DNA of 8,156 nucleotides from LH-M37 sp032251315 (GTDB taxonomy: Bacteria > Pseudomonadota > Gammaproteobacteria > SZUA-229). The position numbers were made by a program, and so were the translations under genes. Below, one piece after another: positions 1 through 6,185 of the stretch. The DNA lies in contig JAVVEE010000090.1 in the NCBI GenBank assembly GCA_032251315.1, forward strand, positions 1 through 8,156, given 5' to 3'. The notes under the pieces were generated by a model. That model was given only the letters and a program-made list of their open reading frames with translations. It searched no databases and was not told the origin of the DNA. Within the stretch, counting starts at the first letter, position 1; the number at the start of each line of letters is the position of its first letter.

Positions 1-61
1 TTGTGTTTTAGTCGACCGGTGAGTGTACCCACTGGCCCACTTTTTACAACGTGGCGCACTT

Positions 62-89
62 ATGACTAAAATCCGCGCTATCTTATAAC
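62..89 (+). promoter_or_regulatory. Probable sigma-70 promoter for the H1-like gene
   Basis: A -35-like ATGACT (62-67, sharing the TGAC core with TTGACA) is followed after 16 bp by TATAAC (84-89, five of six matches to TATAAT). Transcription would begin near 96, leaving a leader of about 28 nt before the ATG at 125. Spacing and location fit a housekeeping promoter. Inference from consensus only. Confidence 0.45.
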
Positions 90-111
90 ATCTACATAAC
101 TAAAAATAAAC

Positions 112-116
112 AAGGA
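112..116 (+). promoter_or_regulatory. Ribosome binding site that decides the H1-like start
   Basis: AAGGA at 112-116 lies 8 nt before the ATG at 125 but only 2 nt before the in-frame ATG at 119. The spacing favours 125 as the translation start. Confidence 0.6.
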
Positions 117-124
117 AAATGATT

Positions 125-526
125 ATGGCCACAACTAAATCAGCAACAAAGAAGAAGTCCGCTGTAAAAAAATCTGCCGTTAAAAAAGCAGCTCCGAAGA
201 AATCAGCCACAAAAAAAACCGCTGTTAAAAAATCAGCCGCCGCAGCACATCGTAAAACTGCGGCCAATAAGCGCGCACTGTTAGCAAGCAAACTACGCGC
301 AGACCTGAAAGCGACTAAAGAGACGCTTAAAGCTGTTAAAAATTCAGCCAATGCTGAAATTAGTGTACTGAAAGATCAACTCAATGCAGCGAGGAAACGG
401 GAAGCGGAACTCATGAAAGTCGGTGAACGGAAGGTCAAGGCTATGGTTGCGGCAGGTGAGGCCTGGGAGAAAAAACAAATGTCTAAAATTAAGAAAATAG
501 CAGGCAAATACAGTAAGAAAAAATAA
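125..526 (+). CDS. Histone H1-like lysine/alanine-rich protein
   Basis: A 133-residue, very basic protein, probably a nucleoid-associated or nucleic-acid-binding protein acting in the cytoplasm. Residues 3-45 are a low-complexity tail built from degenerate five-residue units of the type K-K-S/T-A-V/T/P, like the tails of eukaryotic histone H1 and bacterial H1-like proteins such as AlgP. Residues about 48-115 lose proline and look helical, probably coiled coil (for example LKATKETLKAVKNSANAEI), and the protein ends in KKK. No enzyme motif, signal peptide or membrane segment is visible. The start at 125 is preferred over 119 because of ribosome-binding-site spacing. The gene is monocistronic, with its own promoter and a hairpin terminator. 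The tail repeats are visible in the DNA as imperfect A-rich 15-bp units, which can expand or contract. The DNA-binding role is inferred from composition; an RNA or polyphosphate partner is also possible. Confidence 0.8.
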   Translation: MATTKSATKKKSAVKKSAVKKAAPKKSATKKTAVKKSAAAAHRKTAANKRALLASKLRADLKATKETLKAVKNSANAEISVLKDQLNAARKREAELMKVGERKVKAMVAAGEAWEKKQMSKIKKIAGKYSKKK

Positions 527-557
527 CCCGTTAATACCTGCCTGGTTATTAATCCGT

Positions 558-585
558 AAAAAACGGCTCTGGGGAGCCGTTTTTT
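558..585. terminator. Bidirectional intrinsic terminator between convergent genes
   Basis: A perfect 12-bp inverted repeat, A6-CGGCTC (558-569) and GAGCCG-T6 (574-585), surrounds the tetraloop TGGG. The GC stem with a U tract on either strand suits termination of both the H1-like gene (stop at 526) and the convergent kinase gene (stop at 607). Confidence 0.85.
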
Positions 586-606
586 ATTGCCTCGTTATTC
601 CTGTTG

Positions 607-2187
607 CTATAACTGGCCGTGTTTACCGCGATGGCTGTTGATGACTTCTATTAGTGATTTTAGATTAAGTTTTTCTGCCGTATTCACCGCTATAGCGCTG
701 GATTTTTCATCATCAGATAACGGCTGCCAATGGCTGATCTGATGCTCCAGTACACTAAGATCGGCGTCAGATATATCATGCTCTCTTTCGCTAATGCGTT
801 GTCGCAGTAGCTCAAGCGGTGCAGTTATTTCAAGGACGGTATAGGACACGCCTGCCTGCCGGGCGAGGTGTTGAAACGGTTCACGTTGTTCCTTTTTCAG
901 GAATGCAGCATCCACAATAACGCTATAACCTGCCGCAATCACCTGTGAGGCGAGTTCAGCCAGTTTTGCATAGGTTTGCTGTGTCGCCTGCGGCGAATAT
1001 ATGCCGGCATCAATTTTATCTGGCTCCTGTTTGGTCAGGGTGCTTTCAGACAACGGCACGGCGAACAGGCGTTTACGTTCTACATCGGAGCGGATGCGTA
1101 TCAAACCCATGGTGTCGAGCAGTTGCTGCGAGACCGTGCTTTTTCCCGAGGCAGACATGCCGCGCATGATAATCAATTTTGGGCTTGCCGGCTGTGTATA
1201 GCTGCCGGCCAGTCGCAGATACAGCTCAAAATCTTCAAGGGTGTTCTGTTTCTCATCGGCCTTGATGTTTTCCTGGGAGTGGCGCAAGGCGGCGACCTTA
1301 GCGCGAACCATCGCTCGATAACAAAGATAAAATGGCAGCACCCCAAGCCCCGCATAATCACCGGTGATTTCGAGATAGCGGTTGAGAAAACGGCTGGCCA
1401 GTGGCGGCTGTTGCCGGGCCTGCAGATCCATGATCAGAAATGCCACTTCGCTGATGACATCAATCCAGCGTAGATGCGCATTAAACTCGATGCAGTCGAA
1501 GGCCGTCGGCCCGCTCTCCAGCCACACCATGTTGCGCAAATGCATGTCGCCATGACATTCACGAACAAAACCGTCCTGTTTGCGTTGCCGCAAAACCGGT
1601 TTCAGTTTATCAAAAGCACACTCACTCCATGTTTCCAGCGCTATCAGTGCATCGGTGTACGGCGTAGTGTCCAGATGTTCTCGTATCTGGCAAAAGTTTT
1701 CGCTCACCGGCTGATAAATGACCGCGTTATCGCCATAGTCCATGGCGTCATCGGCAATGTCGATGTGCTGATGAAACTCAGCAACCATCTGTGCGATGGC
1801 ATCTATGTGTTCAGCCTCAAGCTCGCCTGCCGCCAGCCTTTGGTCGAGCTGAGCGGATTGCGGGAACTGCGCCATTTTTACCGCGTACTCAAAGGCCTCT
1901 CCCCTGCCGGCAATCCTCGGCTGCTCCACTGTGCCGGAAATTGACACCACTTCAAGATAGATGGCAGGTGCCAGCCGGCGGTTCAGGCGCAGTTCCTGTT
2001 TGCAGAAATGATGCCTCTTTTCCAAAGTGGAAAAATTCAGGAAGCCAAAGTCCACCGGCTTTTTTAGCTTGTAGACAAAATCGCCCGTGAGTATGACCCA
2101 GGATATATGGGTTTCGATGAGCTCGATGTTTCTAACCGGATGGTTGTAAACCTCCGGATTCAGCATGGTGGCGATATCAAATGTCAT
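607..2187 (-). CDS. Bifunctional APH-like kinase / P-loop ATPase fusion protein
   Basis: A 526-residue predicted cytoplasmic protein of the COG2187+COG0645 architecture, often labelled 'bifunctional aminoglycoside phosphotransferase/ATP-binding protein'. The N-terminal half (about 20-320) is an APH/choline-kinase-like fold: VYKLKKPVDF near 38-47 carries the candidate ATP-binding lysines, HGDMHLRN at 212-219 is the catalytic loop (Asp214, Asn219), and DCIEFN at 231-236 supplies the metal-binding Asp. The C-terminal half (about 335-526) is a zeta-toxin/adenylylsulfate-kinase-like P-loop kinase: Walker A GMSASGKST at 343-351, RSD at 366-368, Walker B-like VIVDAAF at 423-429 and a lid-like RQRISERE near 461-468. 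Both active sites look intact. The substrate is unknown, and antibiotic resistance should not be inferred from the family name. ATG at 2187 has no good Shine-Dalgarno; an in-frame ATG at 2166 is the alternative. Transcribed alone, convergent with the H1-like gene. Confidence 0.88.
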   Translation of the reverse strand: MTFDIATMLNPEVYNHPVRNIELIETHISWVILTGDFVYKLKKPVDFGFLNFSTLEKRHHFCKQELRLNRRLAPAIYLEVVSISGTVEQPRIAGRGEAFEYAVKMAQFPQSAQLDQRLAAGELEAEHIDAIAQMVAEFHQHIDIADDAMDYGDNAVIYQPVSENFCQIREHLDTTPYTDALIALETWSECAFDKLKPVLRQRKQDGFVRECHGDMHLRNMVWLESGPTAFDCIEFNAHLRWIDVISEVAFLIMDLQARQQPPLASRFLNRYLEITGDYAGLGVLPFYLCYRAMVRAKVAALRHSQENIKADEKQNTLEDFELYLRLAGSYTQPASPKLIIMRGMSASGKSTVSQQLLDTMGLIRIRSDVERKRLFAVPLSESTLTKQEPDKIDAGIYSPQATQQTYAKLAELASQVIAAGYSVIVDAAFLKKEQREPFQHLARQAGVSYTVLEITAPLELLRQRISEREHDISDADLSVLEHQISHWQPLSDDEKSSAIAVNTAEKLNLKSLIEVINSHRGKHGQL

Positions 2188-2327
2188 TATTGATTAAACC
2201 GGATAGCAATGAGAAAGGCTTCATCTTAACCCCGCTCCGGTCGGTAATGACAGTGGCCGCATTAAATAGTGACGAAGATTTGCAAACGGCCTGTGTCAGG
2301 TTTCTGCTAGAGATTGACCCGCAATAA
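2181..2327 (+). other. Possible 48-codon ORF in the divergent intergenic region
   Basis: An ATG at 2181 opens a 48-codon frame ending in TAA at 2325-2327 (MSLLIKPDSNEKGF... to ...FLLEIDPQ). An internal ATG at 2247 would give 26 residues. The composition is protein-like, but there is no clear Shine-Dalgarno, and the first 7 bases overlap, in antisense, the start of the kinase gene. It could be a leader peptide, a remnant of a longer gene, or chance. I recognise no family. Confidence 0.15.
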
Positions 2328-2351
2328 TCGCAATCTACCTACGAGCAGCGG

Positions 2352-2357
2352 TATAAT
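2352..2357 (+). promoter_or_regulatory. Candidate -10 element for the RRM gene
   Basis: A perfect TATAAT lies 31 bp before the ATG at 2389, giving a predicted leader of about 25 nt. No good -35 sits at 16-18 bp; TTGACC at 2314-2319 is 32 bp upstream, too far to pair with it. This may be an activator-dependent or weak promoter, or chance. Confidence 0.35.
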
Positions 2358-2388
2358 TCCCACACTTCTTAATAATACGGTAATCCCC

Positions 2389-2808
2389 ATGAAACTACTG
2401 ATACGCAATCTTGCTCGCAGCACCACCGAAGCTGAACTGCGCGAAATTTTTGAGGTCTACGGCACGGTACAGTCCTGTGATCTGGTCATGGACAAGGAAA
2501 CCGGTGAGTCCAAAGGCTTTGGCTTCATCGAGATGCCCAATCAGGGTGATGCCAAGGCGGCCATGAAACGCATTAACGGCGAGGATGTGGCAGGCAGCAA
2601 AGTCCGGGTCAAAAAGGCTGAACCTAAACCGGATGCACCGGATGCACCGGATACAGCTGCAGCGAGCCAGGCCGAGCCGGATCAAGACGAATCCAGGAAT
2701 GCCGGAAAAGTAGAGCCCGGTGAGTCGGTGTGGAACAGGCCAAAAAAGAAAATTTATGATGGCAAAAAAGGCAAAGGCCGGGGCAAAGGTCGCGGTGCCA
2801 GATCGTAA
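2389..2808 (+). CDS. RRM-domain RNA-binding protein with basic C-terminal tail
   Basis: A 139-residue single-RRM protein, predicted to bind single-stranded RNA, similar to the small bacterial/cyanobacterial Rbp type. Residues 2-77 form the beta-alpha-beta-beta-alpha-beta RRM: RNP2 is LLIRNL (3-8, lacking the usual aromatic at its second position) and RNP1 is KGFGFIEM (42-49) with both aromatic RNA-stacking positions present. An acidic, proline-containing linker (about 80-112, with a PDAPDAPDT repeat) leads to a Lys/Gly/Arg tail, KGKGRGKGRG, likely to add nonspecific nucleic-acid affinity. The frame extends upstream to a TTG at 2314, but the RRM begins exactly at the ATG at 2389, which is the natural start; no strong Shine-Dalgarno precedes it. 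The 3' end overlaps the VF530-type gene in another frame, suggesting translational coupling. RNA-chaperone or stress roles are inference. Confidence 0.88.
   Translation: MKLLIRNLARSTTEAELREIFEVYGTVQSCDLVMDKETGESKGFGFIEMPNQGDAKAAMKRINGEDVAGSKVRVKKAEPKPDAPDAPDTAAASQAEPDQDESRNAGKVEPGESVWNRPKKKIYDGKKGKGRGKGRGARS
2629..2652 (+). repeat. 9-bp tandem repeat inside the RRM gene linker
   Basis: The unit CCGGATGCA occurs about 2.7 times in a row (2629-2637, 2638-2646, 2647-2652) and encodes the PDAPDAPD segment of the acidic linker. The unit is a multiple of three, so copy-number change would lengthen or shorten the linker without a frameshift. Confidence 0.8.
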
Positions 2809-3040
2809 CAGCAAAGCCTCGAATCAAGATCCTCTACACGGGGTGACACTGAAGCTGCTGCTGACCCGCTTAGTTGAAAAATATGGCTGGGAAGAGCTGG
2901 GCTGTCGCATTAATATCAAATGCTTCACCAGTGACCCCAGCATCACCTCCAGCCTGAAATTCCTGCGCAAGACACCCTGGGCACGAAAGGAGGTTGAAAC
3001 GCTTTATCTAAGCACAGAGTGGCCGCCCGGCCATTTTTGA
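2756..3040 (+). CDS. VF530/DUF2132 family DNA-binding protein
   Basis: About 94 residues from the ATG at 2756. Residues about 24-87 match the VF530 (DUF2132) family as I know it: DPLHGVTL, then LVEKYGWEELG, INIKCF, and the signature PSITSSLKFLRKTPWARKEVE written here as two parts, PSITSSLKFLRK and TPWARKEVE. The Vibrio fischeri VF530 structure is a four-helix fold likened to a DNA-binding domain of RecA, so DNA binding is predicted. The start is uncertain: ATG 2756, ATG 2759, or GTG 2795 with an AAAGG at 2785-2789. The GTG would give a length closer to the family norm. All three starts overlap the upstream RRM gene (53, 50 or 14 nt), so the two are probably co-transcribed and coupled. The extra N-terminal MAKKAKAGAK would be read from the same purine-rich DNA that encodes the RRM basic tail. 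The gene ends inside a probable terminator. Confidence 0.85.
   Translation: MMAKKAKAGAKVAVPDRNSKASNQDPLHGVTLKLLLTRLVEKYGWEELGCRINIKCFTSDPSITSSLKFLRKTPWARKEVETLYLSTEWPPGHF
3016..3038 (+). terminator. Intrinsic terminator overlapping the VF530-type stop codon
   Basis: TGGCC (3020-3024) and GGCCA (3029-3033) form a GC-rich 5-bp stem around GCCC, immediately followed by five T (3034-3038), with weak A-U/G-U extension back to 3016. The T tract includes the first base of the TGA stop (3038-3040), so the hairpin lies within the last codons. Confidence 0.5.
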
Positions 3041-3227
3041 TCGTTAACGTCTTTTATCAATTAACCTAAAATCATTATTGGATTGAATAACGAAAATAAC
3101 CCAATTTTATTCATGATGATGATTTAGTCATAGTAATTACAATTATTCGTTCCAGCGGTGTTAATTTCAGTCAGTCACTCCGGCTCGCCTGTCACATGGA
3201 TATTGGCTTATTAAACCCACTCTTTTC

Positions 3228-3233
3228 AGGGAG
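3228..3233 (+). promoter_or_regulatory. Strong ribosome binding site for the ORF at 3240
   Basis: AGGGAG lies 6 nt before the ATG at 3240. This is one of the best Shine-Dalgarno matches in the window and suggests that a genuine gene start existed here. Confidence 0.6.
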
Positions 3234-3239
3234 AGCAGC

Positions 3240-3442
3240 ATGTTAAGAAGATTATATTTTTTATTTCCTGATGAAGTGCATGCTCAAAAGCTGGTCGATG
3301 AGCTTGTGGACATGAGCATTAAAAAATCCCGTATGCATACCATAACACAGAGCAATAAATCCACTATCCTGCCTAAAACAACTGCCCGGCAGCCTCCTGT
3401 TGTAGCTGCTTTCGGCGTATGTTGTACAAATTCACGCCGGTA
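3240..3442 (+). pseudogene. Truncated 5' fragment of a small DUF1269-like protein gene
   Basis: The ATG at 3240, with a good Shine-Dalgarno, starts MLRRLYFLFPDEVHAQKLVDELVDMSIKKSRMHTIT. This resembles the N-terminus of a family of roughly 170-residue proteobacterial membrane-associated proteins (M-RRLYFL-PD ... IVDELLLARIEERHIHV; DUF1269-like in my recollection). After about residue 45 the resemblance fades, and the glycine-rich hydrophobic centre expected of the family never appears. Instead the frame stays open to a stop at 3699-3701 only by running antisense through the 3' end of the acyl-CoA synthetase gene. The simplest reading is a gene cut off by deletion or rearrangement near 3390-3440. 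A genuinely short protein is the alternative. The 3' boundary given is approximate. Confidence 0.45.
3413..3439. repeat. Inverted repeat with nested palindrome at a gene junction
   Basis: CGGCGT (3413-3418) and ACGCCG (3434-3439) are perfect inverted repeats around a 15-nt spacer that itself contains the palindrome TTGTACAA (3422-3429). It lies 3-30 bp beyond the stop of the acyl-CoA synthetase gene. No T tract follows on either strand, so it is not a standard intrinsic terminator. It might be a factor-dependent terminator or mRNA 3'-end hairpin, a protein-binding site, or a recombination scar. Confidence 0.45.
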
Positions 3443-6127
3443 TTATTCTACAAGACGTTTTCTAACCATCTTGATGCCCTCGTCATCCGGATTGGTCTGG
3501 ATGCTGAAGCCGAGTTTTGCCGTCAGCTTCAGCATATTTTCGTTGTTACTCAGTATCTCGCCCTCCATTTTCTCGATGCCGCGATTCCGGGCCGCATCGA
3601 TCAGTGCAGACATCAGGTGTGTGCCGATGCCCCGATTTTGCCATTTGTCGGCAACCACCAGGGCGAATTCACAGCTTCTACCGTCGGGGTTAATCACGTA
3701 ACGGGCCACGCCCAGCTCTGTTTCCGCATTTTTTGTTTCCAGCACGGCGATTAGAGCCAGTTCACGGCTGTAGTCCAACTGGGTGAAACGAATCAGCATC
3801 TGTTGCGTGAGTTCATTGAGGCCCTGCATGAAACGAAAATATTTTGATTGCGGTGAGAGTTCGCGCACAAAGCTCTGTTCGATGGAGGCGTCTTCCGGGC
3901 GTATGGGACGGATTTTTATGTTGGTGCCATCCGCCAGCTGCGTTACGGAAACCAGATGAGTTGGATAAGGGTGAATGGCCATGTGCGCATAGCGATCCAG
4001 TGAAGGTGGCCGATGTTCAACCACGATGCGCGCATCCAGCGCCATGACGCCGTTTTCATCGGCGACAAGCGGGTTAATGTCCAGCTCCCTTATTTCCGGA
4101 AGTTCACAAACCATTTCTGAAACCCGGCGCAATACCTGGATTATCGCATCCATGTTTGCCGCCGGCATGTTGCGAAAGCTACCCAGCAGGTGAGCAATGC
4201 GGGTCTGGCTGATCACTTTTTCAGCCAGCAGCGTGTTTAACGGTGGCAAGGCAATGGCGCGATCACGCATTACTTCGACCTGAGTGCCACCTGCGCCAAA
4301 AGTAATGGCGGGGCCAAACACCGGATCGCGAATCACCCCGACCAGGAGTTCACGGGCATGATCGGGCGCATACATGGATTCGAGTGTGATGCCTTTAATG
4401 TTGGCATCGGGAAATTTGTTGTGGACTTCGTCGAGCAGCTCCTGATAGGCGCTACGCACTGCATGGGCATTGCTGATGTTCAGCCTTATGCCACCGACAT
4501 CGGACTTGTGGGTGATGTCGGGCGAATTGATTTTCATCGCCACCGGAAAATCCAGCGACTGTGCGGCGACCAGCGCTTCGTTGGCAGAGTGGCATTCGAT
4601 GCTTGGGTTCACCGGAATGGCGAAGGCATGCAGCACTGCTTTGGATTCTGTAATCGAGAGCACGCTGCGTTTTTCCGCCAGCACGCTTTCGATAATCAGT
4701 CGCGCTCCCTCAACATCCGGTTCGCTGCGTTTTTTCAACGGCCCGGGAACCTGCATCAGCAGCTGCTGGTTTTGATAGTAGCTGGTCAGGTAGGCAAACG
4801 CCTCGACGGATGATTCAGGATTGGAATAAACGGGCAATTGATGTTGTGCGAAAAGTTTATTGGCCGCCTCAACCTGTTGCTCGCCCATCCAGCAGGCCAG
4901 CACCGGTTTTTTGTTGACCTGCTGCGCATCAATGACCGCCTGTGCGCACGCGAGGGTGTCGGTCATCGCCTGCGGTGAAAGCATGACTAGAACGCCGTCC
5001 ACGCCCTCATCCAGCAGACAGGTTTTAACCGCAGCCTGATAGCGCTCTGCTCCGGCATCGCCCAGTATGTCGACCGGGTTTGAGTATGACCAATGCGCGG
5101 GAAGGTGTTGATTGAGCTGTGCAATAGTGTCATCGGACAAGGTGGCAATGTTCACGCCCAGATCAATCGCGCGGTCGGTGGCCATCACCCCCAGACCGCC
5201 GCCGTTGGTGATGATCGCCAGGCGGTTGCCTTTGGCCCGATGAGGTGTCGCCAGTTGCTGCGCGGCCGCAAACAATTGCGCGACGGTCATGGCGCGCACT
5301 ACCCCTGCACGCTGCAAGGCCGCATCAAAAACATCGTCAGCGCCGACCATCGCACCGGTATGGGTGGTGGCGGCGCGCGAGCCTTCTGCATGTCTGCCCG
5401 CCTTGATGACTACGACCGGTTTCATGCGCGCGGCAACACGCAGGCCGCTCATAAAACTGCGTGCATCACGCACACCTTCGATGTAGAGCAGAATGCTGCT
5501 GGTTTCGGTATCCTGAGCCAGGTAATCGAGAAGGTCGCCGAAATTAATGTCGGCCGCATCACCCAGCGAAACGATGGCCGAAAAACCGACATCGTGCGCG
5601 CCGGCCCAGTCGAGTATGGCAGTGCACAGTGCTCCGGATTGAGAGATCAGAGCGAGTCGCCCCGTCCGGGCGGTATTCTTGCTGAAGGTAGCATTCATGT
5701 TTTTTGCAGGGCGAATCAGACCGAGGCAGTTGGGGCCGAGAATGCGCATCTGATACTGACGTGCAGTTTCCAGTACGCTGTTTTTCAATGCTACGCCACG
5801 TGCATCATCGGCATTAAAACCCGCAGAAATGATGATCACGGCACCTACTCCGTGTTCGCCGCAGGCATGCATAATTTCCGGCACCGTCGAGGCAGGCGTG
5901 GCGATAACGGCAAGATCAACCGGCTGATCAATCTCTGCGATAGTGTTGTAACAGGGCTGCTCGTTTAGCTGCTGGTATTTGGGATTGATTGCGTAAATGA
6001 CGCCGCTAAAACCATCTTTAGACAGGTTATTAAACACCCGTCCTCCGACTGCATCCGGGCGTTCGCTGGCACCAAAAACGGCGATACTGCGTGGTGAAAA
6101 TAGACGATCTAAAAAATGCGACCCCAT
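3443..6127 (-). CDS. pat: Pat-like ADP-forming acyl-CoA synthetase/GNAT lysine acetyltransferase
   Basis: An 894-residue cytoplasmic protein with the domain order of Salmonella Pat / E. coli PatZ (about 886 residues), which acetylates lysines of targets such as acetyl-CoA synthetase (Acs) using acetyl-CoA. Residues about 8-130 are the CoA-binding Rossmann domain (GAS at 19-21, GPNCLG at 131-136). About 150-460 are the succinyl-CoA-ligase-like domains (SQSGAL at 162-167; THTGAM at 255-260 with His256 at the phosphohistidine position). About 475-705 are the ATP-grasp subdomains (HKSDVGGI at 540-547, GAGGTQVEVM at 611-620, ELDINPLV at 681-688). About 735-894 are the GNAT domain, with acetyl-CoA motif Q830-N-R-G833-I-G835. 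The ATG at 6127 has GGAG (6138-6141) 10 nt upstream. It diverges from the deacetylase gene across 58 bp, suggesting joint control. His256 means ligase activity cannot be excluded, so it could be a true ADP-forming acyl-CoA synthetase as well. Confidence 0.9.
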   Translation of the reverse strand: MGSHFLDRLFSPRSIAVFGASERPDAVGGRVFNNLSKDGFSGVIYAINPKYQQLNEQPCYNTIAEIDQPVDLAVIATPASTVPEIMHACGEHGVGAVIIISAGFNADDARGVALKNSVLETARQYQMRILGPNCLGLIRPAKNMNATFSKNTARTGRLALISQSGALCTAILDWAGAHDVGFSAIVSLGDAADINFGDLLDYLAQDTETSSILLYIEGVRDARSFMSGLRVAARMKPVVVIKAGRHAEGSRAATTHTGAMVGADDVFDAALQRAGVVRAMTVAQLFAAAQQLATPHRAKGNRLAIITNGGGLGVMATDRAIDLGVNIATLSDDTIAQLNQHLPAHWSYSNPVDILGDAGAERYQAAVKTCLLDEGVDGVLVMLSPQAMTDTLACAQAVIDAQQVNKKPVLACWMGEQQVEAANKLFAQHQLPVYSNPESSVEAFAYLTSYYQNQQLLMQVPGPLKKRSEPDVEGARLIIESVLAEKRSVLSITESKAVLHAFAIPVNPSIECHSANEALVAAQSLDFPVAMKINSPDITHKSDVGGIRLNISNAHAVRSAYQELLDEVHNKFPDANIKGITLESMYAPDHARELLVGVIRDPVFGPAITFGAGGTQVEVMRDRAIALPPLNTLLAEKVISQTRIAHLLGSFRNMPAANMDAIIQVLRRVSEMVCELPEIRELDINPLVADENGVMALDARIVVEHRPPSLDRYAHMAIHPYPTHLVSVTQLADGTNIKIRPIRPEDASIEQSFVRELSPQSKYFRFMQGLNELTQQMLIRFTQLDYSRELALIAVLETKNAETELGVARYVINPDGRSCEFALVVADKWQNRGIGTHLMSALIDAARNRGIEKMEGEILSNNENMLKLTAKLGFSIQTNPDDEGIKMVRKRLVE

Positions 6128-6185
6128 ATCTGTTTTACTCCAGTTTTGTTAATATATTTTTGTCACAAGAGGCCGTTAAATTATT
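6128..6185. promoter_or_regulatory. Shared divergent regulatory region, acetyltransferase/deacetylase
   Basis: Only 58 bp separates the two divergent ATGs, so the promoters must overlap each other or the coding sequence. The centre (6150-6163) is AT-rich with TATATT at 6153-6158, usable as a -10-like element, but I cannot pair it with a convincing -35 on either strand. AAGAGG at 6167-6172 (+) is 13 nt before the deacetylase ATG, a rather long spacing; GGAG (-) serves the acetyltransferase gene. Confidence 0.4.

Noticed and set aside
1..60. Hairpin-like AGTG-TACC-CACT near the left edge
   Set aside because: Only four base pairs with mismatched flanks and no T tract directly after it; not enough to call a terminator.
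100..351. 83-codon minus-strand frame with alternating Ala/Phe/Asp composition
   Set aside because: It is the antisense shadow of the lysine-repeat region of the H1-like gene; its low-complexity composition follows from AAA/GCC-type codons on the other strand.
945..1944. Several plus-strand frames of 66-165 codons
   Set aside because: All are antisense to the kinase fusion gene, with no family resemblance and no ribosome binding sites of note.
607..2187. Antibiotic-resistance gene
   Set aside because: Aminoglycoside phosphotransferase similarity is at fold level only; the fusion to a P-loop kinase and the chromosomal context do not indicate resistance.
2314..2388. Upstream extension of the RRM gene to a TTG start
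   Set aside because: The RRM fold starts at Met 2389; the extra 25 residues have no family counterpart and would place the TATAAT inside the coding sequence.
2395..2827. Minus-strand frames of 139 and 67 codons
   Set aside because: Antisense to the RRM gene, whose RNP1 and RNP2 motifs identify the true frame.
5093..5968. 291-codon plus-strand frame
   Set aside because: It lies entirely antisense within the Pat-like gene, whose frame matches conserved domains throughout; the shadow frame shows no recognisable motif.
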